Source: Saccharobesus litoralis
GTDB lineage: Bacteria; Pseudomonadota; Gammaproteobacteria; Enterobacterales; Alteromonadaceae
Direction: 5' to 3'
Assembly: GCF_003063625.1 (NCBI RefSeq)
Contig: NZ_CP026604.1
Span: 1,488,001-1,552,000, forward strand
Length of the DNA stretch: 64,000 nucleotides
Below the pieces are notes generated by a model that was not told the origin of the DNA, did no database searches, and was given only the letters and a program-made list of their open reading frames with translations. The first letter of the stretch is position 1. Each line of letters opens with the position of its first letter. Positions 27,364 through 35,752 of this stretch are shown piece by piece. A program made the position numbers and the translations under genes.

Positions 27364-28137
27364 AAATGAGAGCCCGTCCAGTAAGTGAGTTTGCATGAGT
27401 GGCTCAAAATAGCTGCTACCACTATGGCCAAGTGCAGTATAAAAGGACTTGCCGCCGTCATAATGCTGATACCAAGCAATAGGATGATAATTACCGTGCT
27501 TGCCGCCTTGGTAAGATGTTTCATCCAACAATAAAATATCGGTACGATCTGGGTTTAGGTTGGTAAAGTTATACCATTCGTCTGTTAATTGAAACGTCGC
27601 GGGTAAGTGATTAAACGCCAAGCCATTAGGTTGCAGATTGATCAGTTTTGCGGCTTGTATTTTGGGGTGGCTGGCAAACGTCCCCCCCACTAATTTAACA
27701 AACCATGGCCAATCTAATTCACACCAAGAACTACCGTGGATCCCCATAAAGCCGCCACCTTGCTGAATATACTGTTTAAACGCCTGACGTTGTTGTTGGT
27801 TGAGTAACACGCCTGTGGTACTGATAAAGACAACCGCGTCATAGGTATTTAAATTCTGTGGGTTGAAGTCACTGGCTTGTTGGGTTGTGTCGACAACAAA
27901 AGCATGCTTAGCTGCCATTTGTTTAAATGCTTGCACCGCGCTGTTTATGGATTTGTGGCGCACTTTGCTTGTTTTCGTAAACAGTAATACACGTTTACCT
28001 TGAATAACATCGGCCCGTGTTACATGCTGGTGGTGACTAGAACTAGCTGATGTTTCAGTAAATTGTGTCATGCTGCAGGCGTTTATAAGGCAAGTTACGC
28101 CGAGTAACACAGTAAGCTTAATAAGTTTTTTAACCAT
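27349..28137 (-). CDS. ThuA-like domain lipoprotein
   Basis: About 262 residues from the ATG at 28135-28137, giving the signal sequence and lipobox CLINAC (Cys21). The frame is open further to 28209, but the longer start would bury the signal peptide. A ThuA/class-I glutamine amidotransferase-like fold is shown by KRVLLFTKTSKVRHKSI, DAVVFISTTGVLLNQQQRQAF, GGGFMGIHGSS, DEWYNF and GHSGSSYFEP near the C-terminus. ThuA-like proteins are linked to 3-keto-disaccharide and trehalose metabolism and are common in PVC and Bacteroidetes sugar clusters. Here it is probably envelope-anchored. Its neighbour across the promoter is an AraC regulator. Confidence 0.85.
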   Translation of the reverse strand: MVKKLIKLTVLLGVTCLINACSMTQFTETSASSSHHQHVTRADVIQGKRVLLFTKTSKVRHKSINSAVQAFKQMAAKHAFVVDTTQQASDFNPQNLNTYDAVVFISTTGVLLNQQQRQAFKQYIQQGGGFMGIHGSSWCELDWPWFVKLVGGTFASHPKIQAAKLINLQPNGLAFNHLPATFQLTDEWYNFTNLNPDRTDILLLDETSYQGGKHGNYHPIAWYQHYDGGKSFYTALGHSGSSYFEPLMQTHLLDGLSFLVSD

Positions 28138-28147
28138 ATCGTTAGTT

Positions 28148-28187
28148 GTATACCAATAAAATGACCCTAGCTTGGTATGTTTATACC
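28148..28187. promoter_or_regulatory. Inverted-repeat region between ThuA-like and araC-type genes
   Basis: GGTAT-GTTT-ATACC (28174-28187) is an inverted repeat, and a further ATACCA lies at about 28150. They sit between the divergent ThuA-like and AraC-type genes. They could be an operator for the adjacent AraC regulator or a GntR-type regulator. This is inference from symmetry only. Confidence 0.4.
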
Positions 28188-28243
28188 TTACATCTTGAGT
28201 GAATTGCATTTAGTATATGCCGATGTGTTTTTAACGGTAAATA

Positions 28244-29263
28244 TTGAACATGTCGAGCGCGTCACAAACGGCTACCTTTTATAGTCAAGGACAACAATAC
28301 CATGCTGATACTTGTCAGCCTTTAGATGTTGCCGCCCTTAAAAAGCAAATTAGTTTAAAAGCATACTCTCGTGGTAATTATCCAGGACAGAAATTGCCGA
28401 ATGAATTTTTAACTGAATTATTGTCAGTTGGGGTTTGGGACAGTCGACGCGCGCAAACATGGGGGCTGGCTCGGCACAGAAACGAAGGGATCGAAATTAC
28501 CTATCTTGCCAAAGGTCATTTAGCGTTTGGGGTTGATGGTGCAAAGTACCAACTTAAAAAAGGCGATTTAACACTGACTCGCCCATGGCAACCCCATTAT
28601 GTGGGAGAGCCGGTTGTCGGTTATTCAAAACTGTTTTGGCTAATTATCGATGTTAAAGTTCGTCGGCCGGATGATACTTGGCAATGGCCCAGTTGGATTG
28701 CCCTAGCGCCCAATGATTTAGCTGATCTGACTAATCGTTTACAACACACAGAAACACACGTTTGGTTATCTGACGAGCCTGTAAGGCAAGCGTTAGAAAA
28801 TTTAATGAAGATCATTGATGTTCCGCCTGCGCAGCTATGCTTATCGCAATTAGCACTGGCTATCAATTTTTTATTGTTGGCGTTGTTAACTTTGCTGAAA
28901 AACAATGCTTATCCGCTTAATCGCCAGTTATCGAGCAAAACGCACACAGTTGAACGTTTTCTGAATGCCTTACCTGAAATTTGCAGTCAGGACTGGCAGC
29001 TTGACAATATGGCGGCTGAATGTGGTTTGAAACGCAGTCAATTTAGTGAATATTGCTATGAGATAAAAGGCTTATCGCCAATGGAATATTTAAAACATTG
29101 CCGAGTTAATTTAGCAAAGCAGTTATTGTTGCAAACCGCTTTGTCTATTACTGATATTGCCATGCAGGTTGGCTTTGGTAGTAGTCAGTATTTTGCAACT
29201 GTTTTTAAAAATACATGCCATTTAACGCCAAAACAATTTAGGCAACAACAGGCCTCGTCATAG
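28244..29263 (+). CDS. AraC-family transcriptional regulator
   Basis: 339 residues. The N-terminal half is a cupin-like sensor domain (YLAKGHLAFGVDGAKYQLKKGDLTLTRPWQPH near residue 90). The C-terminal ~100 residues carry two HTH motifs: WQLDNMAAECGLKRSQFSEY, then LSITDIAMQVGFGSSQYFATVFKN followed by LTPKQFR. Such regulators activate sugar or polysaccharide genes on ligand binding. It is divergent from the ThuA lipoprotein and upstream of the cytochrome/propeller gene, so both are natural targets. Confidence 0.93.
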   Translation: MNMSSASQTATFYSQGQQYHADTCQPLDVAALKKQISLKAYSRGNYPGQKLPNEFLTELLSVGVWDSRRAQTWGLARHRNEGIEITYLAKGHLAFGVDGAKYQLKKGDLTLTRPWQPHYVGEPVVGYSKLFWLIIDVKVRRPDDTWQWPSWIALAPNDLADLTNRLQHTETHVWLSDEPVRQALENLMKIIDVPPAQLCLSQLALAINFLLLALLTLLKNNAYPLNRQLSSKTHTVERFLNALPEICSQDWQLDNMAAECGLKRSQFSEYCYEIKGLSPMEYLKHCRVNLAKQLLLQTALSITDIAMQVGFGSSQYFATVFKNTCHLTPKQFRQQQASS

Positions 29264-29371
29264 GCTAGTCTTGTTTAAAATTTACCGCCTATTTTTGTTG
29301 GTAAATAGCAGAAGCAGATATGAAAAAGATCATTTACATTAAGCTTGAAGATAGTCTCAGCGAGAATTTGA

Positions 29372-32098
29372 ATGATGTTAAACCTGATGTGCCGTGGTTT
29401 GCAATTTACCGCCTTGTTAACTCTGATGATTGCGTGTTCAGAGCATCAAGAGCCAAATGAAAAAACCAATGAAGATCTAGCTAAGCCTTTAGCCACTAAC
29501 AACCCAGTTAATAAAAAAGTGGCAACAGCGCCAAAAAAAGTGGATTTAGTGGCAATAGGTAAAGAAGCATTTACCGCATCGGGTTGCATTGAATGTCATG
29601 CCACTAAAGAAAATGACAGCGCATTTAAAACCGGCCCCAATTTGTTTGGTTTGTTTCAACAGCCGGCGATCAAGCGAGAGGTTCAGTTATTTAATGGCGA
29701 AAGAACCATGGTTGTTGCCGATGCAGGTTACTTGAGTCGTTCGTTAATTGCCCCTGAAAGCGAGTTAGCTATTCGCCAAACCGGTGTTGAAAAAGGGCAA
29801 GCTTATTTTCCTGTTATGCCTAAGTTCAAATGGCCATGGAACGATATTCGTAAAAAAGCTATGTATGAATATTTGCGAACGTTAAATCCGCCAGGTAAAC
29901 AAGGCCCAGCTCAGGTTTGGCATGCAGCCAAAAAGCATCAAGCGCTTAAACCTAAACAAACTTACGATCATCAAATGTGGGTTGGCGAGCAAGCCAGTAT
30001 TGCGCGTTTTATGATCCCAGGTGTGTCGACACGGGCTATTCATGTTGGTTTAACCAATGGCGTTAACTACAGTTTTGATACGGTTGATATGTCGATCAAG
30101 AAAATTTGGTGGGGTGGATTTTTAGACGCTACACGCGAGCGTACGGGTCGTGGTATGGGCTTAAATAGTTTAGGTAAAGAGGCACTAGACTGGCAAATCG
30201 ATTATTTAGTTAAACCGTTAGACCAACGCCAGCAAGCGATTGATTTAAGTTTTAAGTCATGGCCCGCTTACCCACATAATCATCAACGAGATACACATAG
30301 AATTAATCTGGAAAAATCGGTCAACACACCATACTTACAACAAGTGGCTGCGGCTAACGCGCAATACTTGGGCTTGGACACAACAGATAAACAAAATCCG
30401 CAACTTAGGTTTGAAATTGAGGGGGTTAAGTATCGACAAACTACCAAAATTAACAACTTAGGTCATGTAGAAATTCAGTTTGCGGCTAGCCAAGTGAAGC
30501 GCGATTTACAATTTTTAGTTAATACCCAAGATAACCAAGTGTTAGCCATTAGCGCCGGTTCAATTAACAACGGTATTTGGCGCATTCCTCAAAAGCAATC
30601 GCAGCAATTTACTATCAAATTAAAACCTATTGCCTTGCCGATTCAGCCTAAACGTAATCAAGTGAAGCCAGCTTTTAGTCACGACAAGCAAAAGGTTGTT
30701 ATTAAAAACTATGAGTTGGCGAGCGTGTTACCCGCTGGATATCGCTTAGAGTCAGTGATGGCACCAAAGGATAGATTTGGACGCGATCAATTATTTGAAC
30801 CCTTGGCGTTAGACTTTGCGCAAAATGGTACGGCTGTGGTGGCTAGCCGCACCTCAGGTATTTGGCAAATTAAAGATCAGCATTGGCATTTTTTTGCAGA
30901 AGGCTTTCATGATCCACTCGGGGTGCATATTGAAGATAAACAAGGTAATCAGGTTGTGGTGGCACACAAACCAGAGCTGACTCGCGTAATAGATAAAAAC
31001 GCTGACGGTTTGGCTGATTTATTTCAAACTATTAACGACGATTGGCGTTTAGCTGGCAATTATTGCGAATACGTACATGGCCCTGTTATTGACGAGCAAG
31101 GTAACTATTACTTTAACCTGAACTTGGCACATGGTGCTGACACCGTATCGGGACAAGCTATGGGAACGTATGGTGGATATGACGGCTGGCTAATGCGAGT
31201 TACGCAACAAGGTGAGTTACAACCTTGGGCGAGTGGCTTACGCAGCCCTGCCGGTCTTGGCCGAGGTCCACAAGATCTGTTGCTATACACGGACAATCAA
31301 GGTTCGTTTGTCGGTACATCGAAAATGCATGTGGTTGATAAGGGTGATTACTTCGGTTACCCAGCCAGCTTAAAAGATCATGATAACTACTTTGGCAAGC
31401 CAATTAACTGGCAACAAGTGAATCAATTGGCTGAAAAACCAGCGGTTTATTTTCCGCATGGCATTGTGGCTAACTCGCCGGGAAATCCCACTTTTGATAA
31501 TACACAAGGGCAATTTGGTCCATTTGCGGGGCAAATTTTAGTGGGTGATCAAACCATGTCAAATATCTCGCGCGTTGATCTGCAAAAGGTAAACGGCCAA
31601 TGGCAGGGCGTGGTGATACCTTTTATTAAAGGGTTAAGTTCAGGCGCAATGCGCTTGTCTTTTGCGCCGGATAATAGCTTATGGATAGGGCAAACTGGTC
31701 GTGGTTGGGCTGCGCGTGGTGGCGAGTATGAAGCGTTACAAAGGTTAAGCTGGGACGGCACAACTGTGCCATTTGAAATGAAAACCGTTAAGCATGTGCA
31801 CGGCGGCTTTGTGATTAGCTTTACTCAAGATTTGGCTGAGCAAAACATTAAGCTAGAAGATGTGCAATTGGAGTCATGGAACTACTTAAATTCGCCGGTT
31901 TATGGTTCGCCACGCTATTTTCATCAAAAGCATCAAACCCAGGACATTATTAAGTTAAATAACAAGCAAATAAAAATAAAGGTGGCGGGCATGGTGGCCG
32001 ATCGCATTTATCAAATAAAGCTTAAGGGTTTACAGTCCAGTCAAGGTGATAAGCCGAGCAATAATGCCGCGTATTATACGCTGCATGAGTTGTTGTAG
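29372..32098 (+). CDS. Fused c-type cytochrome / beta-propeller lipoprotein (PVC-type haem-binding dehydrogenase-like)
   Basis: 908 residues. Lipobox LTLMIAC (Cys22). A cytochrome c domain has CIECH at 72-76 and a candidate Met ligand in FPVMPKF near 147. A middle domain (RAIHVGLTNGVNYSFDTVD near 221) matches the region after the haem domain in the two split paralogues here. The C-terminal half (~450-850) is a propeller like that of sorbosone dehydrogenase-like proteins: GTYGGYDGWLMRV, LRSPAGLGRGPQDLLLYTDNQG, GDYFGYPASL, NSPGNPTFDN and GQTGRGWAARG. Proteins of this build are abundant in Planctomycetes and are thought to oxidise sugars or alcohols and pass electrons to the haem. Envelope location is likely. 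Substrate unknown. Confidence 0.85.
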   Translation: MMLNLMCRGLQFTALLTLMIACSEHQEPNEKTNEDLAKPLATNNPVNKKVATAPKKVDLVAIGKEAFTASGCIECHATKENDSAFKTGPNLFGLFQQPAIKREVQLFNGERTMVVADAGYLSRSLIAPESELAIRQTGVEKGQAYFPVMPKFKWPWNDIRKKAMYEYLRTLNPPGKQGPAQVWHAAKKHQALKPKQTYDHQMWVGEQASIARFMIPGVSTRAIHVGLTNGVNYSFDTVDMSIKKIWWGGFLDATRERTGRGMGLNSLGKEALDWQIDYLVKPLDQRQQAIDLSFKSWPAYPHNHQRDTHRINLEKSVNTPYLQQVAAANAQYLGLDTTDKQNPQLRFEIEGVKYRQTTKINNLGHVEIQFAASQVKRDLQFLVNTQDNQVLAISAGSINNGIWRIPQKQSQQFTIKLKPIALPIQPKRNQVKPAFSHDKQKVVIKNYELASVLPAGYRLESVMAPKDRFGRDQLFEPLALDFAQNGTAVVASRTSGIWQIKDQHWHFFAEGFHDPLGVHIEDKQGNQVVVAHKPELTRVIDKNADGLADLFQTINDDWRLAGNYCEYVHGPVIDEQGNYYFNLNLAHGADTVSGQAMGTYGGYDGWLMRVTQQGELQPWASGLRSPAGLGRGPQDLLLYTDNQGSFVGTSKMHVVDKGDYFGYPASLKDHDNYFGKPINWQQVNQLAEKPAVYFPHGIVANSPGNPTFDNTQGQFGPFAGQILVGDQTMSNISRVDLQKVNGQWQGVVIPFIKGLSSGAMRLSFAPDNSLWIGQTGRGWAARGGEYEALQRLSWDGTTVPFEMKTVKHVHGGFVISFTQDLAEQNIKLEDVQLESWNYLNSPVYGSPRYFHQKHQTQDIIKLNNKQIKIKVAGMVADRIYQIKLKGLQSSQGDKPSNNAAYYTLHELL

Positions 32099-32294
32099 CT
32101 GGCGGAATATTTTGAATAATGGACGTCAGTGATTTTTGTTGTAGTTTTCGAATAGGTTTATGCAACAAAGGTCACTGAATCTCGATTTGCGTCAAAATGA
32201 ACTCAAACGTAATACCTTTATGAAAATCAGATCCTTCTTTTTCTATTCAGTCTGCAATATTCTTTTTTGCGAATTAACTAAAAGAAGATCTTAT

Positions 32295-33395
32295 ATGCAC
32301 TCAAATGTCTTAAAAAACCTAGTTAGCGCCTTATTGTTAACGGGTATAGCCGCCTGTAATTCTACATCCAGTACAACTCAGGGCGCTGTCGAGCAAGAGA
32401 ACCCCTCTGCTTCTGCATCAACCAAGCCAGTCAATTTACAACCCGCTACGCTTTTCGCAAAGCTACCCAATACTTGTACGACGCCAGATGCATTCGACAT
32501 AGCGCCAGATGGCAGTTTGACCTTGTCTTGCGTTAACTATGCGGGTGGTAAAAACAAACCAACGGGGCGTTTGTTACGTATAACTGAAGACGGCCAAGTA
32601 ACCGAGTTAGCGCAATTAACTGGGCCCAATGGCAAGGGTTCTGCTCGCCCAATGGGCATTGCTTATGCCCCTGATGGATCTTTATATGTGGCTGATAACC
32701 AAGGGCGCAACCAAGGACGATTGCTAAGGTTAACTTTCAATCAGGGTAAATTAGCCAACACTGAAGTGGTTGCGTATGGCATGAGTTCTCCAAATGGCGT
32801 ACGTTATTTTAATGGCGCGATATATTTAACTCAATTACGTTTGCCTAAGTTTAAAACGAAAAACATGACCAGTGGGGTTTACCGTTTTGCTGAAACAGAT
32901 CGCAACGTTAAAGTGGCAAGCGATGGCTCGTCTGATAAATTAATTTTTTCGACTCAAACCGAAAACCCTGAGCGTCAGTTTGGCATTGATGGTTTAGTGT
33001 TTGATAAACAAGGGCGTTTGTATGTCGGGGATTTTGGCGATGCTGAAATTTATCGTTTAACGTTAAATACCCAAGGTGTTGTGGTTAATCAAGAAATGTT
33101 TGCTACGTTACCGAAAACCGTTGGCATCGACGGCATTAATATTGATGAGCAAGGCAATTTATACTTGGCTGGCTTTTTACAAAATGAAATTTATAAAGTG
33201 GACACCCAAGGCAAGGCGACATTATTAGCTCAGTACCCAGATAATAATGGCGCTAACGGCGAAATTGATCAGCCAGCCGATTTAATTGTCTATAAAAATA
33301 AGTTGATCATTTCTAATTTTGATTTGATGAAAGGCAAAGGTATTGTTAACTCTGGCCATGGTAAACCTTATACGGTTTCGGCTATTGCTTTATAA
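32295..33395 (+). CDS. SMP-30/gluconolactonase-like beta-propeller lipoprotein
   Basis: About 366 residues from the ATG at 32295, giving the lipobox LLTGIAAC (Cys21); earlier in-frame starts from 32160 would put 45 unlikely residues ahead of the signal. NHL/SMP-30-type blades repeat a G-x-L-Y-V/L-A/G-D core: APDGSLYVADNQGRNQGRL, FDKQGRLYVGDFGDAEIYRL, DEQGNLYLAGFLQNEIYKV. Possible lactonase or carbohydrate-binding role in the periplasm, which would suit the hydrolysis of aldonolactones made by the cytochrome-linked dehydrogenase-like protein just upstream. That link is inference. Confidence 0.75.
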   Translation: MHSNVLKNLVSALLLTGIAACNSTSSTTQGAVEQENPSASASTKPVNLQPATLFAKLPNTCTTPDAFDIAPDGSLTLSCVNYAGGKNKPTGRLLRITEDGQVTELAQLTGPNGKGSARPMGIAYAPDGSLYVADNQGRNQGRLLRLTFNQGKLANTEVVAYGMSSPNGVRYFNGAIYLTQLRLPKFKTKNMTSGVYRFAETDRNVKVASDGSSDKLIFSTQTENPERQFGIDGLVFDKQGRLYVGDFGDAEIYRLTLNTQGVVVNQEMFATLPKTVGIDGINIDEQGNLYLAGFLQNEIYKVDTQGKATLLAQYPDNNGANGEIDQPADLIVYKNKLIISNFDLMKGKGIVNSGHGKPYTVSAIAL

Positions 33396-33577
33396 AGCCT
33401 GCAGCTTACTAGCCTGTAATTGAATTAAGCGGTCGGCCTTGAAAGTAGTTGAAAGTAGCTGGGAGTACGAGTCGACCGTGTGTTTAAGGGCAGACTATTT
33501 TATTGGTTTGCTCTAATTTTTAGCCGATTTGCTATACACTAGCGCGTTTAGATACAGCGAGAGTCAATCTTCTTTTC

Positions 33578-34459
33578 ATGCTTTTAGGCCTCAAACAAAC
33601 TATTCCCGTTAGCGTGGGTTACATGGTGTTATCTGCTCTTGGCTTTGCACTTATGGCTGCGTGTGTTAAACAAGTTAGTACTTATGGTATTCCTGTGCTG
33701 GAAATTGTCGCGGTGCGAGCGCTAATTTCAGCCTTGTTAAGCTATGCTGATATCAAACGCAAAAATCTCTCGCCTTGGGGTATAAACAAACCATTGCTAT
33801 TCGCGCGTGGGTTAGTGGGCGCCATTGCTTTATTTTTTGTTTACTACTCTGTTACCACTTTACCCTTGGCAGAAGCCACCTTGTTGCAATACTTACACCC
33901 AGTGTTTACTGCCATTTTAGCCTTAGTGTTTTTGAAAGAAGCTATTCAGCGTTCTACCCTCAGTTGTATCACGTTGAGCATGTTAGGGTTAGTGGTGATG
34001 GTGGCACCTAACTTTACGATCAATCAGTCGGGTGAACTAGCCTATTCTTGGTTGAGTATTGGTGCAGCGATTTTAGGTGCTTTGGGTAGCGCGGTGGCGT
34101 ATGTCATTGTGAAAAAGCTAACTAAAACGGACGATAGCTCGGTTATTGTTTTTTACTTTCCATTTATTGCTTTACCAGTGGCTATTATTTTAGGCGGCAG
34201 TGAGTTTGTCATGCCATCGCTGCCTGCTATGGGATTATTGCTACTCGTGGGTATTTTTACCCAAGTTGGTCAAGTTGGCCTGACTAAAGCATTAGCCAGT
34301 GCCGATGCCAGCAAAGCGACGGGGTATGCCTACGTTCAGGTGATATTTTCTGTATTAATTGGCTGGGCTTATTTTAGTGAAGTGCCAACTTTGACTACCT
34401 TAATTGGTGGTGGACTTATTATTGGCGGTGCCCTCGTCAATGTATTGTGGAAGCGTTAA
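33578..34459 (+). CDS. EamA/DMT-superfamily transporter
   Basis: 293 residues with ten predicted membrane helices in two EamA repeats (first near residues 10-135, second near 150-290; AEATLLQYLHPVFTAILALVF is a typical repeat-end motif). DMT carriers export amino acids, nucleosides or other metabolites, or import sugars. The substrate cannot be inferred. Monocistronic; a second DMT transporter of different sequence is at 39.4 kb. Confidence 0.9.
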   Translation: MLLGLKQTIPVSVGYMVLSALGFALMAACVKQVSTYGIPVLEIVAVRALISALLSYADIKRKNLSPWGINKPLLFARGLVGAIALFFVYYSVTTLPLAEATLLQYLHPVFTAILALVFLKEAIQRSTLSCITLSMLGLVVMVAPNFTINQSGELAYSWLSIGAAILGALGSAVAYVIVKKLTKTDDSSVIVFYFPFIALPVAIILGGSEFVMPSLPAMGLLLLVGIFTQVGQVGLTKALASADASKATGYAYVQVIFSVLIGWAYFSEVPTLTTLIGGGLIIGGALVNVLWKR

Positions 34460-34612
34460 GCGACAGCTTATAAGTTGCAGCTAGCGATAATATAGAAATG
34501 GTTTTTGTAAAGATTATATAAAGATGTTTTTTAGCTATTTATCCTAACCTTAAGAGCTGTTATTTTAGCTCCGTTTACAATACTAATAAGCTAACAATAA
34601 CGAGCGCTAACA

Positions 34613-35038
34613 ATGAAAAAATTACTTTTAACTTGTCTACTTACCTTATGCTTTTTACCTACGACTTATGCGGCGCATCCGCAATGCGGTAAAACTGAAT
34701 TGTCTTCCGTAATGAAAGACATGAAAGATGCACTTAAAGGCTATAAAACCGCAATGAAAAAGCAGGATGAAGCGGGCATGAAAACCCACTCTCAAGCCCT
34801 TTACGACTTGTCGGTTAAATCTAAAGAGTATGTACCACTTAGCATTAGCGATAAAAGCAGCTTATCTGCAGAAGAAAAAGCCAAATATGCTAAGTATCAA
34901 AAAGGTATGGATATGATGGCCAAAGCCGTGAAAAAATTAATGAATGCGACCGATGATGCCACGCGTAAAGCGGCGCTAGCAGTAATTGGTAAGGGTAATA
35001 AGCAAGGTCACCGCAACTTTAAAATGAAGTGTAAGTAA
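34613..35038 (+). CDS. Cytochrome b562-family periplasmic protein
   Basis: 141 residues. A signal peptide ends near TTYA-AHPQ (residue 20). The mature part is helical: MKDMKDALKGYKTAMKKQ near residue 34 supplies a Met where cytochrome b562 has its axial Met7, and GHRNFK near residue 132 supplies a C-terminal His like His102. The two-residue haem ligation and four-helix length fit the cytochrome b562 family. It is followed at 10 nt by a membrane cytochrome b561, suggesting a small electron-transfer pair. Ligand residues are inferred by position, not by alignment. Confidence 0.75.
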   Translation: MKKLLLTCLLTLCFLPTTYAAHPQCGKTELSSVMKDMKDALKGYKTAMKKQDEAGMKTHSQALYDLSVKSKEYVPLSISDKSSLSAEEKAKYAKYQKGMDMMAKAVKKLMNATDDATRKAALAVIGKGNKQGHRNFKMKCK

Positions 35039-35048
35039 GGGCATATCT

Positions 35049-35702
35049 TTGTCTGATATGAAAATCAAGATCTGGGATAACTACACGCGGATCTATCACT
35101 TAAGCCAGCTAATATTGCTGGCTTTATTATGGTACAGCGCCGAAGAAGGTGACTTTGAAAGTCATTTTCTGTATGGCTTTATTTTACTGGGCTTAGTTTT
35201 TAGCCGCTTGGTTTGGGGCTTTATCGGTAGTCAAAATTCACGCTTTGTTGAGTTTGTAAAAATGCCATGGCAATTACCTAAACTGTATAAACAGAAAAAA
35301 TTATTTATTAACGACAGTGGGCATGCGCCGCTATCTGGCTATATGGTAGTTGCCTTGTTACTTTCACTTTGTGTACAGTTAGTTACCGGATTATTTGCGA
35401 CAGACGACGTGCTAGCTGAAGGCCCGTTAATGTATGTGGTTAGTGAAGATTTAGCCTATTTGCTGGACGATATTCACACCATTAACTTTGATATTTTAAC
35501 GATATTAATCGGCATTCATGTGCTTGCAGCTATCGTACACTTAATGTTTAAGCACCCTGTTATTGTGTCTATTTTCACAGGTAACAGCAAAGCTAAACAA
35601 AGTATTGAACGCTATTGGCGCTCATCATATATAGGTATTGCTGTGTGGATTGTGAGTAGCGCACTGGCGTATTTTTTATTGATTGATATGGCGAGCTACT
35701 AA
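35049..35702 (+). CDS. Membrane cytochrome b561-type protein
   Basis: 217 residues with four or five hydrophobic segments. Histidines suited to bind two b haems lie in RIYHLSQ (near 18), GHAPLSGY (near 97), DDIHTINF (near 146) and IGIHVLAAIVH (near 160), the Ni/Fe-hydrogenase b-subunit/cytochrome b561 pattern. The start is TTG at 35049 because TAAGGG lies 8 nt upstream; the ATG at 35058 would be 17 nt from it. It probably passes quinol electrons to the periplasmic b562-like partner encoded just upstream. Confidence 0.88.
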   Translation: MSDMKIKIWDNYTRIYHLSQLILLALLWYSAEEGDFESHFLYGFILLGLVFSRLVWGFIGSQNSRFVEFVKMPWQLPKLYKQKKLFINDSGHAPLSGYMVVALLLSLCVQLVTGLFATDDVLAEGPLMYVVSEDLAYLLDDIHTINFDILTILIGIHVLAAIVHLMFKHPVIVSIFTGNSKAKQSIERYWRSSYIGIAVWIVSSALAYFLLIDMASY

Positions 35703-35717
35703 AACGGCTAAAATTAA

Positions 35718-35743
35718 AGCAGGTGATGACTAAATCACCTGCT
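35718..35743. terminator. Bidirectional hairpin between convergent genes
   Basis: AGCAGGTGAT (35718-35727) pairs with ATCACCTGCT (35734-35743). The T-rich flank is better on the minus strand, so it should end the propeller operon transcript at 35753 and perhaps weakly the b561 transcript. Confidence 0.65.
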
Positions 35744-35752
35744 GGTTTGCAA

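Noticed and set aside
32160-32294. Longer N-terminus for the SMP-30-like protein
   Set aside because: It would place 45 residues ahead of a good lipoprotein signal; the internal ATG at 32295 fits better.
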